A stretch of 64,000 nucleotides of DNA from an uncultured Eubacteriales bacterium (GTDB lineage: Bacteria > Bacillota > Clostridia > Lachnospirales > Lachnospiraceae), in NCBI GenBank assembly GCA_951800645.1, contig CATOIK010000001.1, positions 248,001-312,000 on the forward strand, written 5' to 3'. Under the pieces are notes generated by a model. That model was not told where the DNA came from. It did no database searches and saw only the letters and a program-made list of their open reading frames with translations. Shown here piece after piece: positions 9,016 to 18,101 of this stretch (position 1 is the first letter of the stretch; the number at the start of each line of letters is the position of its first letter). The position numbers and the translations under genes were made by a program.

Positions 9016-10413
9016 CTATAAATTTTGCTTGGCTCTGCACAGTTCCACATTCAAATTCCGAAGCCACCGCTTCTGCCGGTAGCGCCCATAGCCAATCACC
9101 ATTTTGTAGACCTCCTCAAACATTACCATGGCATAGACTACATAGATGGGCTGCTTGAAATACAGGCCGCCCAGAAAAGCCATGGGTACGCCGATCAGCC
9201 AGACGCCGCTGGTATCGATAAACAGACAGACCTTTGTGTCTCCGCCGCTTCGCAGCACCCCCACAATATTCACAAAATTAAAGGACTTGGCCGGAAGGTA
9301 CAGAATAAATACCAGCAGGCAAAGATTCACATCTGCCGCCACTTCCGGCGTAATGCTGTACATGCCGATGATAACGCCCCGGATGGAGAAGCAGACTGCC
9401 ATGGCAAAAAGGGAAGCCATAAACTGGAGAATAAAGAAGTTCGTGGCGTACTTTTCTGCCCGCCTGATTTTTCCGCCTCCCAGCTCATGGCCCAGCACCA
9501 CTGCCGTAGCTGCGGAAAGCCCCTGGAACAGCACCACCACAATATCCTGGATGGTGGTGGCGATGGTAATGGCCGCAACTGCATTGTCCCCCATCCGGCC
9601 ATATGCTAAGGAATACATGGTAGTGCCCAGCCCCCACATAAACTCGTTGGCGATTACCGGGCCGGTGGTAGACGCAAACTGACGAAGGAAAGCTCTGCTG
9701 TAGCCAAACAGCTCTTTTACATGGCAGGCCAGCGGCGATCTTGTATAATAGGTCACCGCCAAGATAGCCAGACACTCCACAATCCGGGCAATCAGAGTAG
9801 CCAGCGCCGCACCGGGCGCTCCCATGGCCGGCGCCCCAAAATGGCCGAAAATAAAAGTATAGTTAAAACAGATATTCACACAGATGGTCATACAGCTAAT
9901 TACCACCGGCGCCTTTACACGGCCCACGGAACGAAGAAGGGCCACATAGGTATTGGTAATTGCCGTAAAAGGGTAGGAAAAAGCCACGATCACCAGATAG
10001 GTAATGCCTACCAAAACAGCGCCCTCACTGGTGGTAAAAATCCGCATTACTGCCTCCGGACAGACCACAGCAGGAATCAAAAAGCCCATGGCCCCTGTCA
10101 CAGAAATAATCAGGGCCAACCCCAGCACCTTCCGGATATTTTTTACATCCCGGTTGCCCCAATACTGGGCCGCCAGCACGCCGGAGCCGCTGGCTACGCC
10201 GAATACCAGAAGGGAAAACACAAAGAACACCTTGTTAGCCAGCCCCACCGCTGCGATGGTGGTTTCACCCAAGGTGCCGATCATCATAGTATCTACCAGG
10301 TTTACAATGGTATTTAACATGCCCTGCAAAGCCACCGGCAGCGCAATGGTTATGGCTTTGCTCAAAAAGGACTTATCCTTCAGCATCTCCCCGGTTGTTT
10401 TCAATAACTGCAT
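9016..10413 (-). CDS. MATE family efflux transporter
   Basis: A 465-residue, 12-segment MATE protein. It has the N-terminal helix pattern ALPVALQGMLNTIVNLVDTMM and the inter-domain region where LGHELGGGKIRRAEKYA matches the conserved G-x-x-x-G/A-R-type loop. It is probably transcribed on its own: the terminator of the rex operon (10451-10483) lies upstream and the yebC promoter lies downstream. The substrate is unknown. The closest-looking group is the NorM/DinF-type bacterial MATE pumps. Confidence 0.9.
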   Translation of the reverse strand: MQLLKTTGEMLKDKSFLSKAITIALPVALQGMLNTIVNLVDTMMIGTLGETTIAAVGLANKVFFVFSLLVFGVASGSGVLAAQYWGNRDVKNIRKVLGLALIISVTGAMGFLIPAVVCPEAVMRIFTTSEGAVLVGITYLVIVAFSYPFTAITNTYVALLRSVGRVKAPVVISCMTICVNICFNYTFIFGHFGAPAMGAPGAALATLIARIVECLAILAVTYYTRSPLACHVKELFGYSRAFLRQFASTTGPVIANEFMWGLGTTMYSLAYGRMGDNAVAAITIATTIQDIVVVLFQGLSAATAVVLGHELGGGKIRRAEKYATNFFILQFMASLFAMAVCFSIRGVIIGMYSITPEVAADVNLCLLVFILYLPAKSFNFVNIVGVLRSGGDTKVCLFIDTSGVWLIGVPMAFLGGLYFKQPIYVVYAMVMFEEVYKMVIGYGRYRQKRWLRNLNVELCRAKQNL

Positions 10414-10450
10414 CGCTTACACTCTCCTCATCCTGTGCACAAAGTATGCG

Positions 10451-10484
10451 TAAAAAGAGACGCCCGGAAAATTCCAGAGCGTCC
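10451..10484 (-). terminator. Intrinsic terminator of the rex-nnr-alr-endoA operon
   Basis: On the minus strand, just past the CBS-domain protein stop, a stem with arms GACGCTC and GGGCGTC (one G-T pair), extended inside by GGAA/TTCC, is followed by TCTTTTT. With the promoter at 15553-15581 it brackets a five-gene operon. Confidence 0.75.
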
Positions 10485-10514
10485 GTATTCTTGTATTTCC
10501 AAAGCAGGGAAACC

Positions 10515-11450
10515 CTAATCTTCCTTTTCTTCCTCTGCCTTATCCTCCTTAAGCTCCTCCTGAGGGATTTGGGTTACCCGCACAGAGCTTATCATCTTGT
10601 TTTCTACATTTTCCACCTCAAACAGGAAGCCCTGATACCGCACCTCCGGCTGTTCCCCTTCTTTGGGAATGCGGCCCAACTGAGAAATCAAAAGTCCGTT
10701 TATGGTGTCAAAGTTGTCCAGATCCTCCTCTGGAAACTGGATTCCCAGCTCTTCCTGGGCGTCTTCCAGACGAGTCATGCCGTTCATGGTGAAAGCACCG
10801 TCCTGGCCCTTTTCAATAAACTGCTCATCCTCATCGTACTCATCCAGAATATTGCCTACAATTTCCTCCAGAATGTCCTCCATGGTGACGATGCCGGCAG
10901 TCTGGCCGTACTCATCTATTACGATTTCCATATGGATCTTCTGGGACTGCATCTCCTTAAAGAGAGAATTGATGTTGCGGGTCTCCGGAATAAAGCAGGC
11001 AGGCCGCAAAAGTCCCGGAACCTGAGAAAGGGCCATATCTGCCTCCTGCTCGTTTTCTCCGCGGTTCAACACATCCCGCATATGTACGGTTCCCAGAATA
11101 TCGTCTAAATCTTCTCCAAATACCGGGAACCGGGAGTTCTTTCCTTCCTTTAAAACAAACCGGGCTGCCTCCCGAAGGCTTTTAGAGCCATCCAAGGCCA
11201 CAATGTTTTTTCTGTGGGTCATAATGTCCCCGGCCTGCTTGTCATCGAACTCGAAGATGTTGGTAATCATCTCCGCCTCGCTGGATTCTAAAACTCCCTG
11301 CTCATGACCTTCGTTTACCATGGTCATGATGTCTTCTTCCGTCACATTTTCCTCTTTGGATTTTTTATACTTCCACAGCAGATACCCGGCGGCTGCAAGC
11401 ACCGCTAAAACTCCAAGGATTAAGCCCATACTGGCATACCCATCGTCCAT
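10515..11450 (-). CDS. CBS-domain protein of the HlyC/CorC family, without the DUF21 membrane domain
   Basis: The 311-residue protein has one N-terminal membrane segment (about residues 7-27) followed by KYKKSK. A CBS pair spans about 70-190, and a CorC/HlyC-type C-terminal domain runs from about 205 to 290 (LDNFDTINGLLISQLGRIP), ending in an acidic tail. Full-length family members carry a DUF21 domain of about four helices; here only a single anchor is present. Family members are implicated in Mg2+ or Co2+ handling, and the 'hemolysin' name is historical. It is the last gene of the rex operon, ahead of a strong terminator. Confidence 0.85.
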   Translation of the reverse strand: MDDGYASMGLILGVLAVLAAAGYLLWKYKKSKEENVTEEDIMTMVNEGHEQGVLESSEAEMITNIFEFDDKQAGDIMTHRKNIVALDGSKSLREAARFVLKEGKNSRFPVFGEDLDDILGTVHMRDVLNRGENEQEADMALSQVPGLLRPACFIPETRNINSLFKEMQSQKIHMEIVIDEYGQTAGIVTMEDILEEIVGNILDEYDEDEQFIEKGQDGAFTMNGMTRLEDAQEELGIQFPEEDLDNFDTINGLLISQLGRIPKEGEQPEVRYQGFLFEVENVENKMISSVRVTQIPQEELKEDKAEEEKED

Positions 11451-11545
11451 AATCGTTTTAATGGTCTCCTTTTCTCATTTGAAATTGTCTGATTCTTTCC
11501 CCATTATACTAAACTTCCCGTTTTTCGTCAATGGCGAACTAAAGT

Positions 11546-11893
11546 CTATGTAGGCAGATCCAGGCTTACCATCAGTGCCCGGTCCACCTTGCTCTGCAGT
11601 TCGTCATCGATGCGGCATATCCGCTCTTTTAACCGCTGCTTGTCAATGGTTCTAAGCTGCTCTAAAAGAATAACTGAATCCTTGATGATGTCACATCTGC
11701 GGGTATCCAGCTCAATGTGGGTTGGCAGCTTTGCCTTGTTCATCCGTGATGTAATCGCAGCCACGATCACCGTAGGGCTGTGCTTGTTGCCCACATCGTT
11801 TTGTATAATCAGCACCGGGCGGACGCCGCCCTGCTCCGAGCCCACCACCGGGCGCAGATCTGCATAATAGATGTCACCTCGTCTGATAATCAC
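11546..11893 (-). CDS. ndoA: EndoA/MazF-type mRNA interferase toxin
   Basis: This is a 115-residue PemK/MazF-fold protein beginning [20 protein letters not shown] and containing [20 protein letters not shown], closely patterned on Bacillus EndoA (116 residues). The GTG start at 11893 is chosen because GGAG lies 9 bases upstream and the length then matches the family; another GTG at 11911 would add six residues. EndoA is a sequence-specific ribonuclease. It sits just after alanine racemase, the order known from Bacillus, but the 128 bases between them hold no antitoxin gene. Confidence 0.92.
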   Translation of the reverse strand: MIIRRGDIYYADLRPVVGSEQGGVRPVLIIQNDVGNKHSPTVIVAAITSRMNKAKLPTHIELDTRRCDIIKDSVILLEQLRTIDKQRLKERICRIDDELQSKVDRALMVSLDLPT

Positions 11894-12021
11894 AGTTTCA
11901 CACTCCGTCACTCATTTTCAAAGGTAGTATTGCCTTCCTTTGAGCTCTGTATACATGGTTCTGTGATTATTTTATGCCTCAGACAGGCTGCAGGTTCCCC
12001 GCCGGTTTTCCCTCAAAGACC

Positions 12022-13206
12022 TCAGTCTGTAAAACCCTCGTAGACATCATCGAAATAGTCCTTGGTGCCTGCCACCTGTCCGTTTCGGTAATAAACCCTG
12101 GGAATCCGCTTTCCAATGTCGCAGATAATCTCATAATGAAAGCCGCCGCAAAGCCCGGCCAGCTCCTCTACCGTAATTTCCAGTTCTTTGTCCCGGCCAA
12201 TCAATGTAACGCCGCATCCTGCCTTTACCCCAGGAATTCCGGTTACATCCACCATAAACTGATCCATGCAGACCCGGCCCAGGATGGGAGCCTTCTGATC
12301 GGAAATCAGCACATATCCCCTTCCAGACAAGTTCCTGGGGTAACCGTCGCCGTAGCCAACCGGCACCGTAGCAATCGTCATAGGCCGGCTTGCTGTAAAG
12401 GTACCGCCGTAGCTGACCGGCTGACCGGCTTTAATTTCCTTTACATAGGTAACAAAGCTTTTCAGTCCCATGGCCGGCTTTAAATCCATGGCAGTTTTGT
12501 TCACCTCATCGGACGGATAAAGACCGTAGATGGCAATGCCTGCCCGCATCATATCCAGTCCCATCTGAGGCAAATCCACGATGGCAGCGCTGTTGCCGCA
12601 GTGCTTCACCGGAACTTCCAGTCCCCGCTCTTTCAGCAGCTTTACAAAATTCAGATACAGCTCAAACTGCTTCTCTGTAGCTGCCTTGTCAGTCTCATCT
12701 GCCCGGGCAAAGTGAGTAAACAGGCCTTCTACTGTGATGCCCGGCAAGGCTGCTATTCTGACGGCCAGATCTGCTCCTGCCTCGTCTGCATCCAGCCCGA
12801 TCCGGCTCATACCAGTGTCTACCGCTAAATGGATTTTCGCAGAAACGCCCCGGCTTACTGCCAGCTCTGATAAAGGCCGTGCCTGCTCCATGGTAAAAAT
12901 AGTAGGATAGATCTCTGCGTCCAGCATGGCCTCATAATGGGCCGGAGCCGTTACTCCCAGAATCAGAATCCATTTTTTTACTCCGTGGCGGCGCAGGGTC
13001 AGAGCTTCCTCTAAAGTGGCGGCTGCATACCCTTCCACATAAGGCTCAATGGTTTTTGCCACCGGCACACAGCCATGGCCGTAGCCGTCTGCCTTTACCA
13101 CTCCGATGATGCCGGTTTCCGGCAAAAGATTGGCCTTCATGGACTCCATATTATATACTACTGCGTCCAGGTCAATGGGCGCGTAAACTCGCGTGTAATG
13201 CTCCAT
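12022..13206 (-). CDS. alr: Alanine racemase
   Basis: This 394-residue fold-type III PLP enzyme interconverts L- and D-alanine for peptidoglycan. The PLP lysine lies in VVKADGYGHG (residue 38 from the chosen start), AVDTGMSRIG is typical of the barrel, and VGYGDGYPRNLS carries the second catalytic tyrosine region. The ATG at 13206 is favoured over the one at 13212 because the GGAG is only one base from the latter. It follows the NAD(P)HX repair gene by 11 bases and is part of the rex operon. D-alanine may also act as a spore germination signal in this group. Confidence 0.95.
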   Translation of the reverse strand: MEHYTRVYAPIDLDAVVYNMESMKANLLPETGIIGVVKADGYGHGCVPVAKTIEPYVEGYAAATLEEALTLRRHGVKKWILILGVTAPAHYEAMLDAEIYPTIFTMEQARPLSELAVSRGVSAKIHLAVDTGMSRIGLDADEAGADLAVRIAALPGITVEGLFTHFARADETDKAATEKQFELYLNFVKLLKERGLEVPVKHCGNSAAIVDLPQMGLDMMRAGIAIYGLYPSDEVNKTAMDLKPAMGLKSFVTYVKEIKAGQPVSYGGTFTASRPMTIATVPVGYGDGYPRNLSGRGYVLISDQKAPILGRVCMDQFMVDVTGIPGVKAGCGVTLIGRDKELEITVEELAGLCGGFHYEIICDIGKRIPRVYYRNGQVAGTKDYFDDVYEGFTD

Positions 13207-13217
13207 TTTCATTCTCC

Positions 13218-14750
13218 TTAAACTTCCAGACAGTCTGCCAGATTGCGGGCCAGCACGCTCTGGTTTCCCCAGATTCCGGCTGCCTTTTCACCAGCCAGAC
13301 CATGGACATAAACGCCCAGCCAGGCCGCCTCATTGCAGTCCATTCCCCTGGCTGATAGACCGGCAATCACGCCGGTCAGCACATCTCCGGATCCGCCCTT
13401 TGCCATGGCGCTGCAGCCGCTTCCGTTTAACCAGGCATTGCCGTCCTTATCTGCCGTCACCGTCACTGCATCCTTCAGTACACAGACTGCGCCGTAACGG
13501 CTGCTGTAAGCTTTTGCTGCCTGCACCGGACTGGCCTTTAGCTCCTCCACACTGCAGCCGCAAAGCCTTGCCATCTCTCCCATGTGGGGCGTAATAATGA
13601 TATTTTCCGTAAAATAGCGGGTCAGATAAGGGTGCTTTGCCACTGTATTAAGGCCGTCTGCGTCTAACACAATCGGCACATAGGCATAGGACAGCACCAC
13701 CTCCGCCAGATACCCTACATAAGGCTCGCTGCCCAACCCCGGCCCCAGCACAATGGCGTCTGCCCAGTCGCACTGGCGCTCTACAAAAGCCTTGAACACC
13801 CCTGCGTCCGGTTCCTCCGGTTCATAAGTTTCCACAATCACCTCCGGAATCAGGGCCTGCAAAGCAATCCGGTTTTCCGGCACAGTCAGCACCTTTACCA
13901 GGCCTGCGCCTGTCCGGTAGGCAGCCAGGGCGCTTAAATAGGCAGCTCCGCACATACCTCTGCTTCCGGCAATAATAAGCACCTTTCCGAAAGTTCCCTT
14001 GTTGCCGTCCGGTCTCCGCTCCGGCAGCAAAGCCAAATCCGACTGTTCCGGCAAAAGCGCCTCCCAGTCGGTTTCCTTCAGACTGATTTCAGAAAATCCG
14101 ATGTCTGCAAGTTTTACCTGGCCTGCATATTCTTTTCCCGGATAAAGGGCCAGGCCGGTCTTTAAAAATCCGAAGGTTACAGTCACATCTGCCGCCAGGG
14201 CCGTTCCCATGACGGCTCCCGTGTCTGCCTGGATACCAGAGGGAATGTCCACTGCAATCACCTTTGTTTTCTCTGTCTCCCGCTTTTCTTTCAGCAGCTC
14301 TATCAGTTGCCGGTACTCTCCTTCCACAGGCCGGGTCAGTCCGATGCCGAACAGGGCGTCTACTGCGACATGACAGGAACCGGGTAAATAATCGACAGCT
14401 TCTACCATGGTTACTGCCAGATTTTCTGCAATCTGCCGCTGAAGCTGATGTTCTCTGGAGGCGTGCTCCAGGTTTCCGGCCAACACCACAGTCACAGAAT
14501 AGCCCCGGCCTTTTAAAATCCTGCCTGCGGCAATCCCATCCGCCCCGTTGTTTCCGGTGCCGCAGGCAACCAGAATCTGGATTTTCTCTTTAGGCAGGCT
14601 CCGGTTAAGCCACGAATCTGCCAGTTCTTCCGCTGCGTCTGCCACAGAAAGAGCCGCCCGCTCCATTAAAACCAGAGACGGAATCCCGATTTTTTCTATC
14701 GTGTAGGAATCTACCGCCTTCATCTGAGAACCTGTCAAAATGTATTTCAC
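13218..14750 (-). CDS. nnr: Bifunctional NAD(P)HX epimerase / ADP-dependent NAD(P)HX dehydratase
   Basis: The 510-residue protein fuses an N-terminal YjeF/NnrE epimerase domain (about 1-215; ACGTGNNGADGIAAGR) and a C-terminal NnrD ribokinase-like dehydratase domain (about 225-505; GSRGMCGAAYLSA, GPGLGSEPY, GSGDVLTGVIAGL). Together they repair hydrated NADH and NADPH. The GTG start at 14750 (VKYILTGSQMKAVD) is preferred because AGGTGG lies about 9 bases upstream and this is where the family begins; an upstream ATG at 14852 would overlap rex with low-complexity sequence. Its position just after rex, the NADH sensor, fits redox-cofactor maintenance. Confidence 0.93.
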   Translation of the reverse strand: MKYILTGSQMKAVDSYTIEKIGIPSLVLMERAALSVADAAEELADSWLNRSLPKEKIQILVACGTGNNGADGIAAGRILKGRGYSVTVVLAGNLEHASREHQLQRQIAENLAVTMVEAVDYLPGSCHVAVDALFGIGLTRPVEGEYRQLIELLKEKRETEKTKVIAVDIPSGIQADTGAVMGTALAADVTVTFGFLKTGLALYPGKEYAGQVKLADIGFSEISLKETDWEALLPEQSDLALLPERRPDGNKGTFGKVLIIAGSRGMCGAAYLSALAAYRTGAGLVKVLTVPENRIALQALIPEVIVETYEPEEPDAGVFKAFVERQCDWADAIVLGPGLGSEPYVGYLAEVVLSYAYVPIVLDADGLNTVAKHPYLTRYFTENIIITPHMGEMARLCGCSVEELKASPVQAAKAYSSRYGAVCVLKDAVTVTADKDGNAWLNGSGCSAMAKGGSGDVLTGVIAGLSARGMDCNEAAWLGVYVHGLAGEKAAGIWGNQSVLARNLADCLEV

Positions 14751-14829
14751 CTGCCGCACCACCTTTCCTATCGCATGACAGGCGCAGGATACGCTGTACG
14801 AATCCTGCGCCCGCCGGCAGCTAAGTTCT

Positions 14830-15480
14830 TTATTCTTTTCCGTTTTCCTCATCCTGCATACTGCACAGCCGATAGGACAGCTTCATCAGGCTTTCAGACA
14901 GGTGAACATTTTCCACCACTACATCCTCCGGCACATTTAAGTCTACATGGGCAAAATTCCAGATTGCCTTGATTCCTGCATTTACCAGCCGTTCAGCAAT
15001 TTCCGGCGCCTTTGTTTTGGGAATGGTAAGGGCAGCCATCTGCACATGGTTCTCCTGGATAAACTGCTCCAAGTCGTCCACTCCGCGGATTTCAATGCCC
15101 CGGATTACCAGGCCGATAAGCCTGGGGTTAATATCGAACATGCCCTTGATGATAAAGCCCCGCTTTTCAAAGTTGGCATAGTTGGCAATGGCCTGCCCCA
15201 GGTTGCCTGCTCCAATGATGATCAGGGGATGCTGACGGTCCAGTCCCAGGATTTTTCCGATTTCCGTATAAAGATATTTTACATTATAGCCATAGCCCTG
15301 CTGGCCAAAACCTCCGAAATTATTAAGATCCTGCCGAATCTGAGACGCAGTTACCTTCATCCGGATGCTCAGCTCATTGGATGAAATACGCTCCACGCCT
15401 AGCTCCAGCAGCTCACCCAGATAACGGTAATATCTGGGAAGCCGCGATATTACTGCTTTTGAAATTGTTCTGTTTTCCAT
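14830..15480 (-). CDS. rex: Redox-sensing transcriptional repressor Rex
   Basis: The 216-residue Rex protein has an N-terminal winged helix (about 1-80; RLPRYYRYLGELLELG, then VTASQIRQDLNNFGGFGQQG) and a Rossmann NADH-binding domain with GAGNLGQAIANY near residue 90. The C-terminal helix participates in domain swapping. Rex senses NADH/NAD+ and represses fermentation and respiration genes when NADH is low. It is first in a five-gene operon with a near-perfect promoter (15553-15581). No clear Rex operator was seen at its own promoter. Confidence 0.96.
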   Translation of the reverse strand: MENRTISKAVISRLPRYYRYLGELLELGVERISSNELSIRMKVTASQIRQDLNNFGGFGQQGYGYNVKYLYTEIGKILGLDRQHPLIIIGAGNLGQAIANYANFEKRGFIIKGMFDINPRLIGLVIRGIEIRGVDDLEQFIQENHVQMAALTIPKTKAPEIAERLVNAGIKAIWNFAHVDLNVPEDVVVENVHLSESLMKLSYRLCSMQDEENGKE

Positions 15481-15552
15481 AAGTAACTCTTCTCCATTTT
15501 ACCTGTCCCTGAAGGCACCGCCTGGGACAGTCACACTCATATTCCGTTTTCC

Positions 15553-15581
15553 ATTATAGCAATTTGATATTTTTCTGTCAA
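15553..15581 (-). promoter_or_regulatory. Sigma-A promoter of the rex operon
   Basis: The minus strand reads TTGACA (15576-15581), 17 bases, then TATAAT (15553-15558): a perfect match to consensus. The start lies about 65 bases before the rex ATG. Confidence 0.85.
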
Positions 15582-15621
15582 ACATGTTTTCCCTTTACAG
15601 CTATACAGAGTCGAATATACC

Positions 15622-15662
15622 ACAATTCTTTCACTCCGTAAATACCAGAGTGAAAGAATTGT
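15622..15662. repeat. 15-bp perfect inverted repeat upstream of the ABC-F promoter
   Basis: The arms ACAATTCTTTCACTC (15622-15636) and GAGTGAAAGAATTGT (15648-15662) are exact reverse complements separated by 11 bases. No T-tract follows on either strand, so a terminator is unlikely. The right arm abuts the -35 box of the ABC-F promoter at 15662-15667, which suggests a protein binding site. Confidence 0.8.
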
Positions 15663-15690
15663 TGAAAAAAGTTGTCTCCTATATTATACT
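15662..15690 (+). promoter_or_regulatory. Predicted promoter of the ABC-F gene
   Basis: TTGAAA (15662-15667), 17 bases, TATACT (15685-15690), with transcription expected near 15697, about 40 bases before the ATG at 15737. The short leader leaves no room for the upstream peptide-type attenuator found before some inducible ABC-F genes. Confidence 0.65.
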
Positions 15691-15736
15691 TGCATCAGTA
15701 CATTTTGCATTGAAGCAACAGAAACGGAGCAGATTT

Positions 15737-17650
15737 ATGATTTTATCATGTAACCATATCAGCAAAGCCTTCGGAACAGACCAGATTTTGTCCGATATTT
15801 CTTTTCATATAGAAGACCAGGAGAAAGCCGCCATCGTAGGCATCAACGGCGCAGGAAAATCCACCCTTTTAAAGATTATTGTAGGGGAATTGGCCGCAGA
15901 TGCCGGAGAAGTCACCCTTTCCAAGGGAAAAACCCTTGGGTATCTGGCCCAGCATCAGGATTTGGACAGCAGCCGCACGATCTATGAAGAACTTAAGGAA
16001 GTGAAGATGCCCATTATTGAGATGGAGCAGCAAATCCGCAGCCTGGAGGTGCAGATGCAGTCCGCCTCCGGGGAGGAATTAGAGCAGATGTTATCGGCCT
16101 ACAGCCGTTTAAACCACACCTTTGAACTGGAAAACGGCTATGCCTGGCAAAGTGAAATTACCGGCGTGTTAAAGGGACTGGGCTTTTCCGAGGAGGAATT
16201 TGGGAAGACCGTTTCTACCCTGTCCGGCGGCCAGAAAACCCGCGTCTCCTTAGGAAAGCTGCTTCTCTCCCATCCGGACATCATTCTTCTGGACGAGCCG
16301 ACCAACCATCTGGATATGGAATCCATTGCATGGCTGGAAACCTATCTTTTGAATTATAACGGAGCAGTCATCATCGTAGCCCACGACCGGTATTTCTTAA
16401 ACCGGGTAGTAACCAAAATTGTGGAGCTGGAATTTGGCAAGGGTTCCGTTTATCTGGGCAACTACACCGCCTACAGCGAAAAAAAGGCCATGATCCGGGC
16501 GGCCCAGATGAAGGCCTATTTAAACCAGCAGCAGGAAATCCGTCACCAGGAGGAGGTTATCGCCAAATTAAAATCCTTTAACCGGGAGAAGTCCATTAAA
16601 CGGGCGGAAAGCCGGGAAAAAATGCTGTCCAAGATTCAGGTTCTGGATAAGCCTATGGAAGTCAACGATGAGATGCACATCTCCTTAGAGCCGAACATCA
16701 CCAGCGGAAACGATGTGCTGACTATCCGGGATTTAAGCAAAGCCTTTGGCGCCCAGAAGCTGTTCGGCCACATTGACATGGATGTGAAACGAGGGGAGCG
16801 GGTAGCCATTATCGGCAACAACGGCACTGGAAAAACCACCCTCTTAAAGCTGATTAACGGTATGCTGCCTGCAGACGCCGGCACCATTACCCTGGGTTCC
16901 AAAGTTCACATCGGCTACTATGACCAGGAACACCATGTGCTCCATATGGAAAAGACCGTGTTTGAGGAAGTGCAGGACGCCTATCCTAATTTGACCAACA
17001 CCCAGGTCCGCAACATACTGGCTGCGTTTCTGTTTACAGGAGACGATGTATTCAAGCGGATCTCCGATTTAAGCGGCGGCGAACGGGGCCGGGTGTCCTT
17101 AGCCAAGCTGATGCTTTCCGAAGCCAACTTCCTGATCCTGGACGAGCCGACCAACCACCTGGACATTACCTCCAAGGAAATTCTGGAGGACGCCTTAAAA
17201 CACTATACCGGCACAGTGCTCTATGTGTCTCACGACCGGTATTTTATCAACCAGACTGCTACCCGGATCCTGGAGCTGACCGGCCAGACCTTCTTAAACT
17301 ACATTGGAAACTATGACTACTACCTGGAAAAGCGGGAGCTGATGAACCAGCTTTACACCCCGCCGGCAGCCTCTGAGACTGCTGACCGGCCTGCCGCCAG
17401 CGAAAGCCAGATGGACTGGAAAGCCCAGAAGGAGGAACAGGCCCGTATCCGCAAGCGGCAGAATGATTTAAAAAAAACAGAGGAAGAAATTCATCGTCTG
17501 GAAGCAAGGGATGCTGAAATTGATGAACTTCTGGGACAGGAAGACATCTACACAGATGTGGCAAAGCTGATGGAGCTGAACAAAGAAAAAGAGGCTATCC
17601 AGGCATCCCTGGAAGAACTCTATGAAAAATGGGAGGAGCTGGCAGAGTAA
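15737..17650 (+). CDS. ABC-F family ATPase (YdiF/Uup-like)
   Basis: This 637-residue soluble ABC-F protein has two ATPase domains. The first has Walker A GINGAGKST (35-43), signature LSGGQ and Walker B ILLDEPTNHLD; the second has GNNGTGKTT, LSGGERGR and LILDEPTNHLD. A charged linker lies between them and a C-terminal coiled coil occupies about 545-637. ABC-F proteins act on the ribosomal E site as translation factors or antibiotic-protection factors. The start at 15737 is supported by GGAG 9 bases upstream and by the family N-terminus; an open frame extends to 15584 but looks non-coding. The length and C-terminal coiled coil favour a housekeeping YdiF-type role over dedicated resistance. Confidence 0.93.
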   Translation: MILSCNHISKAFGTDQILSDISFHIEDQEKAAIVGINGAGKSTLLKIIVGELAADAGEVTLSKGKTLGYLAQHQDLDSSRTIYEELKEVKMPIIEMEQQIRSLEVQMQSASGEELEQMLSAYSRLNHTFELENGYAWQSEITGVLKGLGFSEEEFGKTVSTLSGGQKTRVSLGKLLLSHPDIILLDEPTNHLDMESIAWLETYLLNYNGAVIIVAHDRYFLNRVVTKIVELEFGKGSVYLGNYTAYSEKKAMIRAAQMKAYLNQQQEIRHQEEVIAKLKSFNREKSIKRAESREKMLSKIQVLDKPMEVNDEMHISLEPNITSGNDVLTIRDLSKAFGAQKLFGHIDMDVKRGERVAIIGNNGTGKTTLLKLINGMLPADAGTITLGSKVHIGYYDQEHHVLHMEKTVFEEVQDAYPNLTNTQVRNILAAFLFTGDDVFKRISDLSGGERGRVSLAKLMLSEANFLILDEPTNHLDITSKEILEDALKHYTGTVLYVSHDRYFINQTATRILELTGQTFLNYIGNYDYYLEKRELMNQLYTPPAASETADRPAASESQMDWKAQKEEQARIRKRQNDLKKTEEEIHRLEARDAEIDELLGQEDIYTDVAKLMELNKEKEAIQASLEELYEKWEELAE

Positions 17651-17666
17651 TCTGCCGGCTCTTTTT
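17636..17666 (+). terminator. Intrinsic terminator overlapping the ABC-F stop codon
   Basis: Arms GAGCTGGCAGA and TCTGCCGGCTC pair over 11 positions (one G-T) around a GTAA loop that contains part of the stop codon, followed by TTTTT. The hairpin lies partly inside the coding sequence. Confidence 0.85.
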
Positions 17667-17710
17667 CTGGCTTGATTGTTCCGTCCGCTGCTTCAGAAAG
17701 CATGGAATAA

Positions 17711-17750
17711 AAAAGAACTGTCAGCATCTCTGCCAACAGTTCTTTTTTAT
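17711..17750. terminator. Bidirectional terminator between ABC-F and rnpB
   Basis: Arms AAGAACTGT (17713-17721) and ACAGTTCTT (17736-17744) are flanked by an A-run on the left and a T-run on the right, so the hairpin can end transcription on either strand. It sits a few bases beyond the 3' end of RNase P RNA. Confidence 0.75.
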
Positions 17751-17753
17751 GAG

Positions 17754-18094
17754 CAAAACGATAAGCCGGGTTATGTCGTTGGATGGCCATCTATCTAGGC
17801 CAGATGTCGCCATCTGGCTCAAGCGACCTACCCGAAAGCAGACGGGCCGCCTTATGCTTTCTGTTCGGTCTTGCTTCGAGTGGGGTTTACATGTGCCCCG
17901 TCTGTTACCAGACGGGCGGTAGTCTCTTACACTGCCCTTCCACCCTTACCGGTCTTACGCCGGCGGTACATTTCTGTTGCACTGTCCCTGGAGTCGCCTC
18001 CGCCAGATGTTATCTGGCACCCTGCCCTGTGAAGCCCGGACTTTCCTCTCCCGCCGCCTTTCGGCCGTGCGGCAGCGACCATCTGTCTTACTCG
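17754..18094 (-). ncRNA. rnpB: RNase P RNA (class A)
   Basis: The minus strand carries the universally conserved RNase P RNA blocks: GAGGAAAGTCCGGGCTTC near the 5' end, CAGGGCAGGGTGCCAG, AGTGCAACAGAAA, GTAAACCCC, and the 3' block AACCCGGCTTAT. The RNA is about 340 nt and is the catalytic subunit for tRNA 5' maturation. A consensus promoter is at 18102-18130 and a terminator at 17711-17750. The layout looks like the bacterial A type, judged from order and length. Ends are approximate to a few bases. Confidence 0.96.
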
Positions 18095-18101
18095 AATATT
18101 T

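Noticed and set aside
15481-15580. Rex operator at the rex promoter
   Set aside because: No TTGTTAA-N4-TTAACAA-like palindrome is present; nearby TTGTT words are not paired correctly.
15584-15736. Extension of the ABC-F protein to 15584
   Set aside because: The predicted promoter (15662-15690) lies inside it, the family N-terminus begins at 15737, and GGAG precedes that ATG.
17754-18094. CRISPR array or tRNA in the window
   Set aside because: No spaced direct repeats or cloverleaf sequences were seen anywhere; the only clear RNA genes are RNase P RNA and 6S RNA.
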